Assembly (NCBI RefSeq): GCF_029203285.1
Contig: NZ_CP115669.1
Span: 3,286,001-3,350,000, forward strand
Source: Pseudomonas sp. PSE14
GTDB taxonomy: Bacteria > Pseudomonadota > Gammaproteobacteria > Pseudomonadales > Pseudomonadaceae
Direction: 5' to 3'
Length of the DNA: 64,000 bases
Position numbers and translations under genes: made by a program. Every line of letters starts with the position of its first letter. Position 1 is the stretch's first letter. This document shows positions 32,905-42,232 of this stretch, one piece after another. The notes beneath the pieces were generated by a model. It saw only the letters and a list, made by a program, of their open reading frames with translations. It had not been told where the DNA came from and made no database searches.

Positions 32905-34989
32905 ATGCGCAACCAATATCGCCTGGGCATCGACGCCGGCGGCACCTTCACCGACTTCATCCTGGCCGACCGCGACGGCGGCGTGCAGCTGTTCAAGGCA
33001 CCTTCCACCCCGCAGGACGGCACCCTGGCCATCCGCGCCGGCCTGGCGCAGATCGCCGACGCCACCGGCCGCACCCCGGCGGAGATCATTGCCAACTGCG
33101 ACCTGTGCATCAACGGCACCACCGTCGCCCTCAACGCGCTGATCGAACGCACCGGCGTGAAGGTCGGCCTGCTCTGCACCGCCGGCCACGAAGACAGCCT
33201 GGAAATCCGCCTCGGCCACAAGGAAGAAGGCCACCGCTACGACGCCCACTACCCGCCGGCGGACATGCTGGTGCCACGCCACCTGCGCCGCCCCGTCGGC
33301 GGCCGCATCCTCGGCGACGGCCGCGAGCACAGCCCCCTGGACGAACGCGCGATACACGATGCCATCGACTACTTCCGCGCCGAGGGCGTGGAGGCCGTGG
33401 CCATCTCCTTCGTCTGGTCGGTGCGCAACCCCAGCCATGAGAAGCGCGCCGCCGAACTGGTGCGCGCCGCGCTGCCGGGCGTGTTCGTCTGCACCGGCTA
33501 CGAAGTCTTCCCGCAGATCCGCGAGTACACCCGCACCTCCACCACCGTGGTCAACGCCTACCTGAGCCCGGTGATGGCGCGCTACGTCGAGCGCATCGAC
33601 GCACTGTTCGAGGAGCTCGGCACCCAGCAGCCGGTGCGCTACTTCCAGTCCAACGGCGGCCTGGCGCCGGGCAACGTGATGCGCGAGCGGGCGGTGAACG
33701 CCATCAACTCCGGCCCGGCCTCCGCGCCCCAGGCCGGCCTCTCGGTGGCGCGCCCCTTCGGCATCGACAACATCATCACCGTGGACATGGGCGGCACCTC
33801 CTTCGACATCACCCTGACCAACGCCGGGCGCACCAACTTCAGCAAGGACGTGGACTTCCTCCGCCAGCGCATCGGCGTGCCGATGATCCAGGTGGAAACC
33901 CTCGGCGCCGGCGGCGGCTCCATCGCCCACCTCGACGAGTTCGGCATGCTCCAGGTCGGCCCGCGCAGCGCCGGCGCCAAGCCGGGCCCGGTGTGCTATG
34001 GCAAGGGCGGCAGCGAACCGACCGTGACCGATGCCAACCTGGCCCTGGGCTACCTGCCGGACGGCGCCCTGCTCGGCGGCACCATCCGCCTGAACCGCCA
34101 GGCCGCGCTGGACGCCATCCGGCAGAAGATCGCCGATCCACTGGGCATCAGCATCGAACGCGCAGCCTTCGGCATCACCACCCTGGTCAACCTGAACATG
34201 GTCAACGGCATCCGCCGGGTGTCCATCGAACGTGGCCACGACCCGCGCGACTTCGCCCTGATCGGCGCCGGCGGCGCGGCGGGCATGCACGTGGTGCGCC
34301 TGGCCGAGGAAATCGGCATCCAGACCGTGCTGATCCCCAAGGTCGCCTCCGGTCTGTGCGCCTTCGGCCAGATCCTCTCCGACGTGCGCTATGACCAGCT
34401 GACCACCCTGCCGATGCGCCTGGACGCCGGGCACGTCGATCTGGAGCAGCTCAACCGCGCCCTGGCCGACCTGCGCCAGCAAGGCCTGGTCAACCTGCGC
34501 GACGACGGCTTCGGCGACGAAAGCAGCAGCTGCCACTACACCCTGGAAATGCGCTACCTCGGGCAGATCCACGAGTGCAGCGTGGAACTGGAGGCGCACC
34601 AGCTCGACGAGGCTGGCCTGGCCGCCCTCTGCGAGTCCTTCCACGACCGCCACCAGAAGCTGTTCTCCTACAGCGAACGCGAAAGCCCGGTGGAACTGGT
34701 CAACCTGGAGTGCTCGGTGATCGGCCACCTGCCGCGTCCGCCGCAACTCGAACTGCAAGGCCCGGCCAACCCGCCGCCGGCGGTTCCGGACAGCCTGCGT
34801 CCGATGCTGTTCAGCGCCGACGGCGAGTTCCAGTCAACCGCCGTGTTCAACGGCAACCGCCTGCAGTCGGGCCAGACGGTCCAGGGCCCCTGCGTGATCG
34901 AGGAGGACACCACCAACATCGTGGTTCCACCGCTCTGGCAGGCGACGCTCGAACCTTCCGCCACTTACCGGGTGACGCGCTGCGCTTGA
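32905..34989 (+). CDS. Hydantoinase A / 5-oxoprolinase alpha-type subunit
   Basis: 694 residues, ASKHA-fold ATP-binding subunit. Seen: GIDAGGTFTDFIL at residues 9-21, the FQSNGGLAPG segment, TVDMGGTSFDITL (second phosphate loop), and GAGGAAGMH. It phosphorylates the ring amide so that HyuB can hydrolyse it; acetone carboxylase beta subunits share the fold. RBS GGAG upstream of ATG at 32905. Last gene of the operon, followed by a 13-bp stem terminator. Confidence 0.88.
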   Translation: MRNQYRLGIDAGGTFTDFILADRDGGVQLFKAPSTPQDGTLAIRAGLAQIADATGRTPAEIIANCDLCINGTTVALNALIERTGVKVGLLCTAGHEDSLEIRLGHKEEGHRYDAHYPPADMLVPRHLRRPVGGRILGDGREHSPLDERAIHDAIDYFRAEGVEAVAISFVWSVRNPSHEKRAAELVRAALPGVFVCTGYEVFPQIREYTRTSTTVVNAYLSPVMARYVERIDALFEELGTQQPVRYFQSNGGLAPGNVMRERAVNAINSGPASAPQAGLSVARPFGIDNIITVDMGGTSFDITLTNAGRTNFSKDVDFLRQRIGVPMIQVETLGAGGGSIAHLDEFGMLQVGPRSAGAKPGPVCYGKGGSEPTVTDANLALGYLPDGALLGGTIRLNRQAALDAIRQKIADPLGISIERAAFGITTLVNLNMVNGIRRVSIERGHDPRDFALIGAGGAAGMHVVRLAEEIGIQTVLIPKVASGLCAFGQILSDVRYDQLTTLPMRLDAGHVDLEQLNRALADLRQQGLVNLRDDGFGDESSSCHYTLEMRYLGQIHECSVELEAHQLDEAGLAALCESFHDRHQKLFSYSERESPVELVNLECSVIGHLPRPPQLELQGPANPPPAVPDSLRPMLFSADGEFQSTAVFNGNRLQSGQTVQGPCVIEEDTTNIVVPPLWQATLEPSATYRVTRCA

Positions 34990-35024
34990 TGCAGTCCTGA
35001 ATCACGCGGATCATTGGCCGACAC

Positions 35025-35055
35025 ACAGCGCGGCAGGCTCGACCTGCCGCGCTGT
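35025..35055 (+). terminator. 13-bp hairpin after hyuA
   Basis: ACAGCGCGGCAGG (35025-35037) with CCTGCCGCGCTGT (35043-35055), 5-nt loop. No T run follows. Confidence 0.6.
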
Positions 35056-35087
35056 CCTCACAAGAGCAATAAGCACGAGGACACGCC

Positions 35088-36044
35088 ATGCCCCATGAGT
35101 TGTCGACCGCCCGCTGGTCGCAGCATGAACGCCAGGCGCGCTGGGCCGAGGCAATCAGCAGTACCTACTTCCCGCTGTCGCTGCAATTCGACGGCGAGCA
35201 GCCCTTCGACGGCCACCTGCAGGTGTGGGACACCCCCAGCAGCCCCGTCAGCCTGTCCCGCCTGCGCTCCAGCACGCTGGGCTATTCGCGCAGCAAGGTG
35301 CAAGCCGGCGAAGACCGCGAAGCCTTCTACCTGGTCACCGTGCCCCGCTGTACCGACGTGCATTTCGAACAGGACGGCCGACAGCTGAGCTGCTCCCCTG
35401 GCGGCTTCATCGTCGAACGCGGCGACGCGCCCTACCGCTTCCATTACGCTGCCCAGAACGATCTCTGGGTGCTCAAGCTCCCCGAACGTGCGCTCAAGGG
35501 CCAACTGCGCGGGCCCGAGCGTTACACCCGCTACTGCTTCGATGCCGAGCGAGGCCTGGGCCGGCTGTTCGTCGAGCAGCTGGCGTTGTGCGCCACCCAC
35601 TTCGACGCCTGCCCGCCCACCGCCCACCACCTGTTGCTGGAACAGACCCTGTCCATCCTGCTGCTGGCGCTGCAACAGGACGAGCGCGTGCTCAACAGCG
35701 AAAGCTCCAGCCTCAGCGCCCTGCACCTGCAACGGGTCGAACAGTTCGTAGCGCAGAACCTGGGCGACCCGAACCTCTCCCCGCAATCCATCGCCAACGC
35801 CTGCGGCCTGTCGCTGCGCTACCTGCACAAGCTCTTCGCCGCCACGCCCTACACCTTGGGCGAATGGGTGCGCCAGCAACGCCTGGAAGCCGTGCATCGC
35901 CAATTGCGCGACCCGCACTGCCACCTCTCCATCGGCGAACTGGCGTATCACTGGGGTTTCAACGATCAGGCCCAGTTCACTCGGGCCTTCCGCCAGCGGT
36001 TCGGCTGCACCGCCCGCGAAGTGCGCGGCGCACACGCCCACTGA
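35088..36044 (+). CDS. AraC-family regulator, FeaR/NphR-like
   Basis: 318 residues. The N-terminal ~180 residues form an AraC-binding-like domain (YFPLSLQFDGEQPFDG, GGFIVERGDAPYRF). The C-terminal two HTH motifs are LSPQSIANACGLSLRYLHKLFA and IGELAYHWGFNDQAQFTRAFRQRFG, broken as usual. It is encoded just downstream of hyuA on the same strand and is the best candidate regulator of the NCS1-porin-HyuBA operon. Confidence 0.86.
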   Translation: MPHELSTARWSQHERQARWAEAISSTYFPLSLQFDGEQPFDGHLQVWDTPSSPVSLSRLRSSTLGYSRSKVQAGEDREAFYLVTVPRCTDVHFEQDGRQLSCSPGGFIVERGDAPYRFHYAAQNDLWVLKLPERALKGQLRGPERYTRYCFDAERGLGRLFVEQLALCATHFDACPPTAHHLLLEQTLSILLLALQQDERVLNSESSSLSALHLQRVEQFVAQNLGDPNLSPQSIANACGLSLRYLHKLFAATPYTLGEWVRQQRLEAVHRQLRDPHCHLSIGELAYHWGFNDQAQFTRAFRQRFGCTAREVRGAHAH

Positions 36045-36182
36045 TCCCGAATGCTGCGAACCACCACGGGGCATTCGCCAGGACAAGCAAGTGCCCCTTC
36101 GGGTCGATGACCGCGGGTGACGAGGGCTGGCCAGCGGCCGCCAGGAAACGGCAGACTGTCCATGAAGTTCCAGGAGCCCGCT

Positions 36183-36743
36183 ATGGACAGCCACAGCCCG
36201 CCCACCCTGCGCACCGCGCGTTTGCTGCTCACGCCCATTCAACTCACCGATGCGCCAGCCATCCAACGCCTGTTCCCGCACTGGGAAGTAGTGCGCTACC
36301 TGGACCGCCGCGTGCCCTGGCCTTATCCGGCCGACGGCGCGCGGGTCTATGTGCGCGACGTGGTGCTGCCAGCCATGGCCCGTGGCGAGGAGTGGCACTG
36401 GATGATTCGTTTGAACAGCGAGCCGGAAGGCGCCATTGGCAGCATTTCGCTCTTCGATCAGCCCGGCAACCATCGCGGCTTCTGGCTGGCGCCAGCGTGG
36501 CAGGGCCAGGGCTACATGAGCGAGGCCTGCGAAGCGGTCAATCGCTTCTGGTTCGTGACGCTGGGGCGCCCGCTGATGCAAGTGCCGAAGGCCATCGTCA
36601 ACGAAGGGTCGAGGCGTATCTCCGAGCGCGAAGGCATGCGCCGGGTGGGCCGCGACGAAGGTCACTTCGTCAGTGGCGTGCTGCCACGGGAAACCTGGGA
36701 GCTGACCCGCGAAGAGTGGCTGGCGCGCCATGCAGCCGACTGA
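36183..36743 (+). CDS. GNAT-family N-acetyltransferase
   Basis: 186 residues. TARLLLTPIQLTDAPAIQRLF, EGAIGSISLFDQPGNHRGFWLAPAWQGQGYMSEACEAV interrupted by the normal loop, with the acetyl-CoA loop QGQGYMSEA, mark the RimJ/RimL-like GNAT group. Start at 36183 has AGGAG eight bases upstream. The stop overlaps the next regulator start by 14 bp, so the two are translationally coupled. The acceptor is unknown. Confidence 0.85.
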   Translation: MDSHSPPTLRTARLLLTPIQLTDAPAIQRLFPHWEVVRYLDRRVPWPYPADGARVYVRDVVLPAMARGEEWHWMIRLNSEPEGAIGSISLFDQPGNHRGFWLAPAWQGQGYMSEACEAVNRFWFVTLGRPLMQVPKAIVNEGSRRISEREGMRRVGRDEGHFVSGVLPRETWELTREEWLARHAAD

Positions 36744-37413
36744 ACAGGCCTGGCAGGGCGAACTCTGGCTCGGTGCGGACTTCTGCCTCGTCGCCGGCAC
36801 CACCGGCCACGCGCGGCCCCACGCCCACTATGCGCACCAGGTGCTGATGGCCCGCGCGGGCGATGTGAAGGTGCTGATCGATGAGCAACCCTGGCAGGGG
36901 CCTTTACTGATCATCGCCTCGAACCAGCGCCATGCGATTCTCGACAGCCACCAGCACGCCGTCACGCTGTTCGCCGAGCCGCTGGCCTTCACGCTGGACG
37001 ACCTTGAAAGCGTCTGCCGGCAAACCGGACCGAACCTGGAAGCCCTCGCCGCGCAATTGCGGGCACTGCCCCGGCGCGAGCTCGATCCACGCCTGGAAAA
37101 GGCGCTGCAACGGCTCCGCGCGCTGGATGACGGCGCCCTGCCCGCCCAGTCCCTGGCCGAGGAAGCCTCACTCTCGCTGAGCCAGCTGGAGCGGCTGTTC
37201 AGCGGCACGCTGGGTCTGTCGGTGCGTCGCCTGGTGCTCTGGCAGCGGCTACGCCAGGCGCTGCGGCTGGCCATGGCCGGCGACAGCCTGACCAGCGCAG
37301 CCATCGCGGCGGGCTTCGCCGACTCCGCGCACTTCTCCCGCAGCGTGCGCAGCCAGTTTGGCATTCGCGCCGACCTGACGCTGCGCCAGTTGAAGCTGCG
37401 CCTACTCGATTAG
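36730..37413 (+). CDS. Small AraC-family regulator
   Basis: 227 residues, short for the family, with a cupin-like N-terminal part (HARPHAHYAHQVLMA) and the two-HTH C-terminal domain (LAEEASLSLSQLERLF; AAIAAGFADSAHFSRSVRSQFG). Overlaps the GNAT gene by 14 bp and the convergent sterol-desaturase gene by 12 bp at its 3' end. Confidence 0.83.
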   Translation: MQPTEQAWQGELWLGADFCLVAGTTGHARPHAHYAHQVLMARAGDVKVLIDEQPWQGPLLIIASNQRHAILDSHQHAVTLFAEPLAFTLDDLESVCRQTGPNLEALAAQLRALPRRELDPRLEKALQRLRALDDGALPAQSLAEEASLSLSQLERLFSGTLGLSVRRLVLWQRLRQALRLAMAGDSLTSAAIAAGFADSAHFSRSVRSQFGIRADLTLRQLKLRLLD

Positions 37414-38301
37414 CGCGCGACGCAGCTCTGCCGACAATTGCGGGGGCAACGCTGCCGCCTGATGTGCTGCATCGACACGGCGAAACGGCTCGGCGAGTTG
37501 CGCGAGGTACCCCACCGGATAGTCGGGGCGGTCACCGATCCCCAGGTCGTCCTCCGCCAGCCGGTAGTCCGGCAGGTACAGCGCGGTACCCAGCAGGCGA
37601 TCCCAGAAACTGAAGAACAGCGCGAAATTCACATCCCCCGCCGTGCCGTATTTCAGGTGGTGCAGACGATGCAGCGGCGCCCAGGCGAACAGGTGTCGCA
37701 ATGCGCCGATACGCATGTCGACGTTGCTGTGCTGCAGCAGCAACTGGATGGCGATGGCGAACGCCAGCAGCGCCGCAACCTCCACGGGAATCCCCAGCAA
37801 CAGCAATGGCAGCGTGCCGCCCAAGGCTTCGAGCGCCTGGTGCAGAGGGTGCTTCATCAGCCCGTTGAAGCCGTACATCCGCGCGACGCTGTGGTGCACT
37901 GCATGCAGGCGCCACAGCAGCGGCGAACGGTGGCTGGCGTAGTGAACCAGAGTGATGCCGAGATCAGCGATCAACAGCGCCGCCAGCAACTGCAACGCCA
38001 ACGGCCAGCCGCTGGGCCACCACCCGAAGTGCGGCAGCCACAGGGCGACAAGCGGGATCGCGGCAATCCCCAGGGCGTTCAGCGTCTCATTGACCAGCGC
38101 ATGCAACAGGTCGCGGCCACCATCCCCGTGGCTCTCGTTCCAGGCGGCTCGATAGGGCCGGAGCCGCTCCGCCAGGAACGCCAGCAGGATCGCCAGCGGC
38201 AACAGCGCCGGCAGGCAGATCAGTGACACGCCTTCGCCAACCAGGTACAGGGCAAAGCCGATGAAACCGAAGAAGAACGCAGGGGCGTAGAGGTATCGCA
38301 T
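37402..38301 (-). CDS. Sterol desaturase / fatty acid hydroxylase family membrane enzyme
   Basis: 299 residues from the ATG at 38301 (GGAG upstream); the open frame runs to 39240 but that part is antisense to the MFS gene. Several membrane helices are visible. The three His boxes of the di-iron fold can be read: HYASHR, HAVHHS and HRLHHLKY. Members hydroxylate or desaturate fatty acids, sterols or carotenoids in the membrane. It is convergent with the small AraC gene and on the same strand as the MFS gene 83 bp upstream. Confidence 0.86.
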   Translation of the reverse strand: MRYLYAPAFFFGFIGFALYLVGEGVSLICLPALLPLAILLAFLAERLRPYRAAWNESHGDGGRDLLHALVNETLNALGIAAIPLVALWLPHFGWWPSGWPLALQLLAALLIADLGITLVHYASHRSPLLWRLHAVHHSVARMYGFNGLMKHPLHQALEALGGTLPLLLLGIPVEVAALLAFAIAIQLLLQHSNVDMRIGALRHLFAWAPLHRLHHLKYGTAGDVNFALFFSFWDRLLGTALYLPDYRLAEDDLGIGDRPDYPVGYLAQLAEPFRRVDAAHQAAALPPQLSAELRRALIE

Positions 38302-38384
38302 GGGGCAACTCCAGTGCAGTGGGAGTCGCCAGTGTTGCCGCCGCGCCGTCAGCCGCGCTTGAACAATCTGCGCATGTTCCCTGC

Positions 38385-39515
38385 TCAGCGCCGCCAGGCA
38401 CACCCCAGTGCGCTGAGCGCCAGGATCAGCGCCGCGCCCGCGTAGGCCCAGAACGCCGGCACCTGCGGCAACAGTACGCCGGCGAGGATTGGCCCGAGTC
38501 CCGCGCCGATGTCGCGCCACACGGCGTTGCCAGCCAATGCCTGGATGCGCGCCTGAGGGTTGCGCTGCGCCACCAGCGTCACCACCAGCGGCAATTGCAG
38601 CGCGCGCAGCACCAGCACGAAGAAGGCGCCGACGAACAGCCAGTAGCTGCCGAACAGTAACAGTGCCAGCGAGGTGGCCAGCGACAGCACGACCAGCATG
38701 CGCAGCGCGCCGAAACGATCGGCCAGGCGCCCGCCGAAGGGGCTGAAGAGCATCTCGCTGAGGTAACGCACCGCCATCAGGATGCCGGCTACCAGCACGC
38801 CGGTGCCGCCCAGGTGCGTCTGCGCGTACAGCGACAGGCCGAAGACGAACAGGCCGTCCAGCGTCACGCCCTCGATGAAGGACCAGGTGGCGATGCTGTC
38901 CGGCAGGCGCAGGCGACGCCCGCTGCTGACCGGAATCTGGTGGCCCGTGGCAGGCAGCGCGCGAGCACGCCAGAGCCCGCACAGGGCTGCCACGCACAAC
39001 ACGAAGAACACGCTGCGCGGCCCGAAGGCCTGGGCCATCACCGCGCCCAGCGGCAGGGCCAGCATCGGTCCGATGGACAGGGTCGCCCGCGAACGCCCGG
39101 CGCGGCGCGCGGCGCCCTGCGCCTCGGCGGTGGCGAGGGTCTGGGTGCTCAGGTTGAAGGTGGCGAAACACAGGCCCCAGACCAGGCGGAACACCAGCAG
39201 CACGGCAAAACCGGAGAGCGTCGCCGAGGCCAGCGCGCAAAGGGCCGTGGCGAACGCGGCAAGGCTGCAGGCGGTGCGGTCACCATGGCGACCGTAGAAG
39301 CGCACCACCCAGCCATAACCGACGATGCGCACCAGTCGATTCGCCGCCAGCAGGATGCCCGCTTCCACCAGGGTCACGCCGAAGTCCGCGGCGTACATCG
39401 GCAGCAGCAGGTAGAGCAGCACGTCGGCGGGCAGGCACAGGCCGAGCACCTGGGCGGAGTTGCGCGAATCTCGGTCGGCGCGGCGCAGCGGCGCCAGCTC
39501 GGCAGCGGACGACAT
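38385..39515 (-). CDS. MFS transporter, 12-TM type
   Basis: 376 residues with about twelve hydrophobic helices. RFYGRHGDRTACSLAAF resembles the motif between helices 2 and 3 and FGGRLADRFGALRML the repeat in the second half. A sugar- or drug-efflux type MFS; the substrate cannot be read. The ATG at 39515 starts MSSAAELAP; the frame continues to 39590 without support. Confidence 0.82.
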   Translation of the reverse strand: MSSAAELAPLRRADRDSRNSAQVLGLCLPADVLLYLLLPMYAADFGVTLVEAGILLAANRLVRIVGYGWVVRFYGRHGDRTACSLAAFATALCALASATLSGFAVLLVFRLVWGLCFATFNLSTQTLATAEAQGAARRAGRSRATLSIGPMLALPLGAVMAQAFGPRSVFFVLCVAALCGLWRARALPATGHQIPVSSGRRLRLPDSIATWSFIEGVTLDGLFVFGLSLYAQTHLGGTGVLVAGILMAVRYLSEMLFSPFGGRLADRFGALRMLVVLSLATSLALLLFGSYWLFVGAFFVLVLRALQLPLVVTLVAQRNPQARIQALAGNAVWRDIGAGLGPILAGVLLPQVPAFWAYAGAALILALSALGCAWRR

Positions 39516-39697
39516 GACAGTCTCGTGACGGCGACGGGGCTCGCAGGATAACCCGGTCCCCGGCCCGCAAGACAAGCCTTGCGCTCGCACCCGCCGTTAT
39601 CGGTCTGGCCGATGCCCACCTGCGATCAATCGATTGGAACGAAAACGACAAGCCCCCGAGCATGGCCGCACGTTCAAACAACAACAAGGAACTGCCC

Positions 39698-40786
39698 ATG
39701 CCTGCCCGATTCCACAATCCGGTCGCCACCGTTTTCGGCGGCGGCAGCCTGGACCGCATCGCCGACCTCTGCGAAGGCAAGGTCGCCCTGGTGACCTTCC
39801 CCGAAGCCGCGCAGCTGGGGCTGATCGAACGCGTCCGTGGCCTGCTCGGCGAGCGCCTCGCCTACGTCATCGACGACGTGCAGCCCAACCCCGACGTGGC
39901 CTGGCTGCGCGACGTACACGAACGTTTCTGGCGCGAAGCGGCGAACTGCACCACCGTCTTCGCCCTCGGCGGCGGCAGCGCCATCGACACCGCCAAGGCG
40001 CTGATCGTCGGCACCGCTTCCGGCCGCTTTGACGAACTGCTCGACCTGCTGGCCGCCGGCAAGCCCTTCGTACCGGCGCGGCACAAGACGCTGATCGCCG
40101 CCCCGACCACCGCCGGCACCGGCAGCGAAGTGACACCCTGGGCGACCATCTGGGACGCGCAGCAGCAGAAGAAATACTCCCTGCACCTGGACTGCACCTG
40201 GCCGAAGGTGGCGCTGATCGATCCGGACCTGATGCTCAGCGTGCCCGCCGGGGTGACCGTATCCACCGGGCTGGACGCGCTGTCCCATGCGCTGGAGTCG
40301 ATCTGGAACAACAACGCCAACCCGATCTCCGACACCTTCGCCGTCTCCGCCATCGAGGACATCCTCGACTGCCTGCCGCGCCTGCAGCAGGACCTGGGCA
40401 GCCGCGAACTGCGCTCGCGCATGGCGCTGGCCGCACTGAAGGCCGGCATGGCCTTCTCCAACACCAAGACGGCGCTGGCCCACTCCATCTCCTACGAAAT
40501 GACCCTGCGCCACGGCCTGCCCCATGGCATCGCCTGCTCCTTCACCCTGCCGCTGGTGCTCGGCCTGGCCTGGGGCCGCGACGCCGACCGCGACCACACC
40601 CTGCAGCGGGTGTTCGGCAGCGACCGCGCCGGCGCGCAGCAGCGCCTGCGTGAATTCCTTCATCGCCTCGGGGTCAAGACCGAATTCGGCGATTACGGCG
40701 TGACTGCCGCCGAAGCCGAAGCGATGATCGACTTCGCCATGCAGGGCGCGCGCGGACGCAACTTCATCGGCTCGCAAGCCGCCTGA
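39698..40786 (+). CDS. Iron-type alcohol dehydrogenase, putative phosphonoacetaldehyde reductase
   Basis: 362 residues, group III Fe-ADH. Seen: VFALGGGSAIDTAKA (nucleotide loop, ~residue 84), PTTAGTGSEVTPWATIWD, and metal-site His residues in GLDALSHALES, AHSISYEMTLRHGLPHGIA. Together with PhnX, an OPA-type transporter and a LysR gene in one unit, it may interconvert 2-hydroxyethylphosphonate and phosphonoacetaldehyde, which related Fe-ADHs reduce in phosphonate pathways. This rests on context; a maleylacetate reductase or simple alcohol dehydrogenase are alternatives. RBS AAGGA precedes the ATG at 39698. Confidence 0.75.
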   Translation: MPARFHNPVATVFGGGSLDRIADLCEGKVALVTFPEAAQLGLIERVRGLLGERLAYVIDDVQPNPDVAWLRDVHERFWREAANCTTVFALGGGSAIDTAKALIVGTASGRFDELLDLLAAGKPFVPARHKTLIAAPTTAGTGSEVTPWATIWDAQQQKKYSLHLDCTWPKVALIDPDLMLSVPAGVTVSTGLDALSHALESIWNNNANPISDTFAVSAIEDILDCLPRLQQDLGSRELRSRMALAALKAGMAFSNTKTALAHSISYEMTLRHGLPHGIACSFTLPLVLGLAWGRDADRDHTLQRVFGSDRAGAQQRLREFLHRLGVKTEFGDYGVTAAEAEAMIDFAMQGARGRNFIGSQAA

Positions 40787-40895
40787 CGCCGTCCCTCAAT
40801 GGGCGGCCCCAGCGCCGCCATTTCCTGTTGCACCGAACAAGAGTGCCGACACGCCGAGCCTTGCGCCGGCGCGAGCGAACAAGAAGGAAACCGCC

Positions 40896-42191
40896 ATGAA
40901 CCGTGCACAAACCCTGTCTGGTCCCGTCTCCGCCGTAACACCGTTCCGCGTCGCCCAGTGGCGCATGCTGCTGGCCGCGATGTTCTGCTACCTGTTCTTC
41001 TACACCGGCCGCCAGACCTTCGGCTTCGCCATTCCCGGTATCCAGGCCGAATTCGGCCTGAGCAAGGAAACCCTCGGCTGGGCCTCCAGCGCCATGCTCT
41101 GGATGTACGCCATCGGCCAGGCCATCAACGGCAACCTCGCCGACAAGTTCGGCGGACGGCGCATCATGAGCCTGGGCGCGGCGCTGTCCTGTGCAGCGAA
41201 CTGGGTCACCAGCTTCGCCGGCGGCTTCGTCAGTCTGGTTCTGCCGTGGGGCATCAATGGCTACTTCCAGGCCCTGGGCTGGGCGCCGGGCAGTCGCCTG
41301 CTGTCGAACTGGTGGAGCGCCGCCGAGCGCGGCAAGGTCTATGGCTTCTATGTGTTCGCCGCCGGCTGCGCCTCGGTGCTGTCCTACGTCACCTCCGTAG
41401 TGGTGATCGACGTGCTGCACCTGGAATGGCGTTGGATCTTCCGCCTGCCGGTGCTGCTGATGCTCGCTGGCGGCATCGTGTTCTACCTGGTAGCCCGCGA
41501 GCGCCCGCAGGACATGGGCTTCGAACCGCTGACAGACACCGGCGTGGCAAACGCCGAAGACCGCGCCAGCGAAGCTGCTCACGGTGAAGAAGAATCCTCG
41601 ACGCAGCGCTACCTCGCCGTGCTGAAGAACCCGCGCCTGCTGGTGGCGGCGCTGTCCCTGGGCTTCCAGAACGCCGCGCGCTACGGGCTTATCGTCTGGG
41701 TGCCGGTGCACTTCCTCGGCGCCAACTGGCAGAAAGGCCAGAGCTTCATCGACCCGAAGTGGATCACCATCGCCCTGCCCGTCGGCATGGCCGTCGGCGC
41801 GCTGAGCAACGGCTGGGTGTCCGACCGCCTGTTCGGCAGCAAGCGCTACCGCGCGATCATGCTCTACATGGTGCTGGGCGCCCTCACCAGCCTGTGGATG
41901 TGGAGCCTGCCGGCGCACAGCGGCGTCGGCCTGCTCGCGCTGTTCCTCTGCGGCTTCTTCGTCTACGGCCCGGCCTCGAGCTTCTGGGCGCTCTGCCCGG
42001 ACCTGGTCGGTGCACGCCGCGCCGGCACCGCCACCGGGATCATGAACTTCTCCTCGTACCTCTTTGCGGGTCTGGCCGAACCCCTGATCGGTCGCATGCT
42101 GGATACAACGGGCAATACTTCACTGATCTTCATCGTGGTCACCACGGCCTGTGTATGCAGCGCGGTGGTTGCCCTGTTCGTCCGGCGCTGA
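40896..42191 (+). CDS. MFS transporter, organophosphate:phosphate antiporter-like (GlpT/UhpC type)
   Basis: 431 residues with about twelve helices. FCYLFFYTGRQTFGFAIPGIQ and the LADKFGGRRIMSLGAAL loop are typical of the OPA group of GlpT, UhpT and phosphonate carriers. It is likely to import an organophosphonate for the neighbouring PhnX pathway. RBS AAGGAAACC sits before the ATG at 40896. Confidence 0.85.
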   Translation: MNRAQTLSGPVSAVTPFRVAQWRMLLAAMFCYLFFYTGRQTFGFAIPGIQAEFGLSKETLGWASSAMLWMYAIGQAINGNLADKFGGRRIMSLGAALSCAANWVTSFAGGFVSLVLPWGINGYFQALGWAPGSRLLSNWWSAAERGKVYGFYVFAAGCASVLSYVTSVVVIDVLHLEWRWIFRLPVLLMLAGGIVFYLVARERPQDMGFEPLTDTGVANAEDRASEAAHGEEESSTQRYLAVLKNPRLLVAALSLGFQNAARYGLIVWVPVHFLGANWQKGQSFIDPKWITIALPVGMAVGALSNGWVSDRLFGSKRYRAIMLYMVLGALTSLWMWSLPAHSGVGLLALFLCGFFVYGPASSFWALCPDLVGARRAGTATGIMNFSSYLFAGLAEPLIGRMLDTTGNTSLIFIVVTTACVCSAVVALFVRR

Positions 42192-42232
42192 GGGCACGGC
42201 CATGCGGCAAGCCTTCCTGAAAGAGAACCTTC

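Noticed and set aside
37402-39240. A 612-residue frame extending the sterol-desaturase gene upstream
   Set aside because: The added part is antisense/out of frame to the MFS gene and has Arg-Pro-rich composition; the ATG at 38301 with an RBS is the true start.
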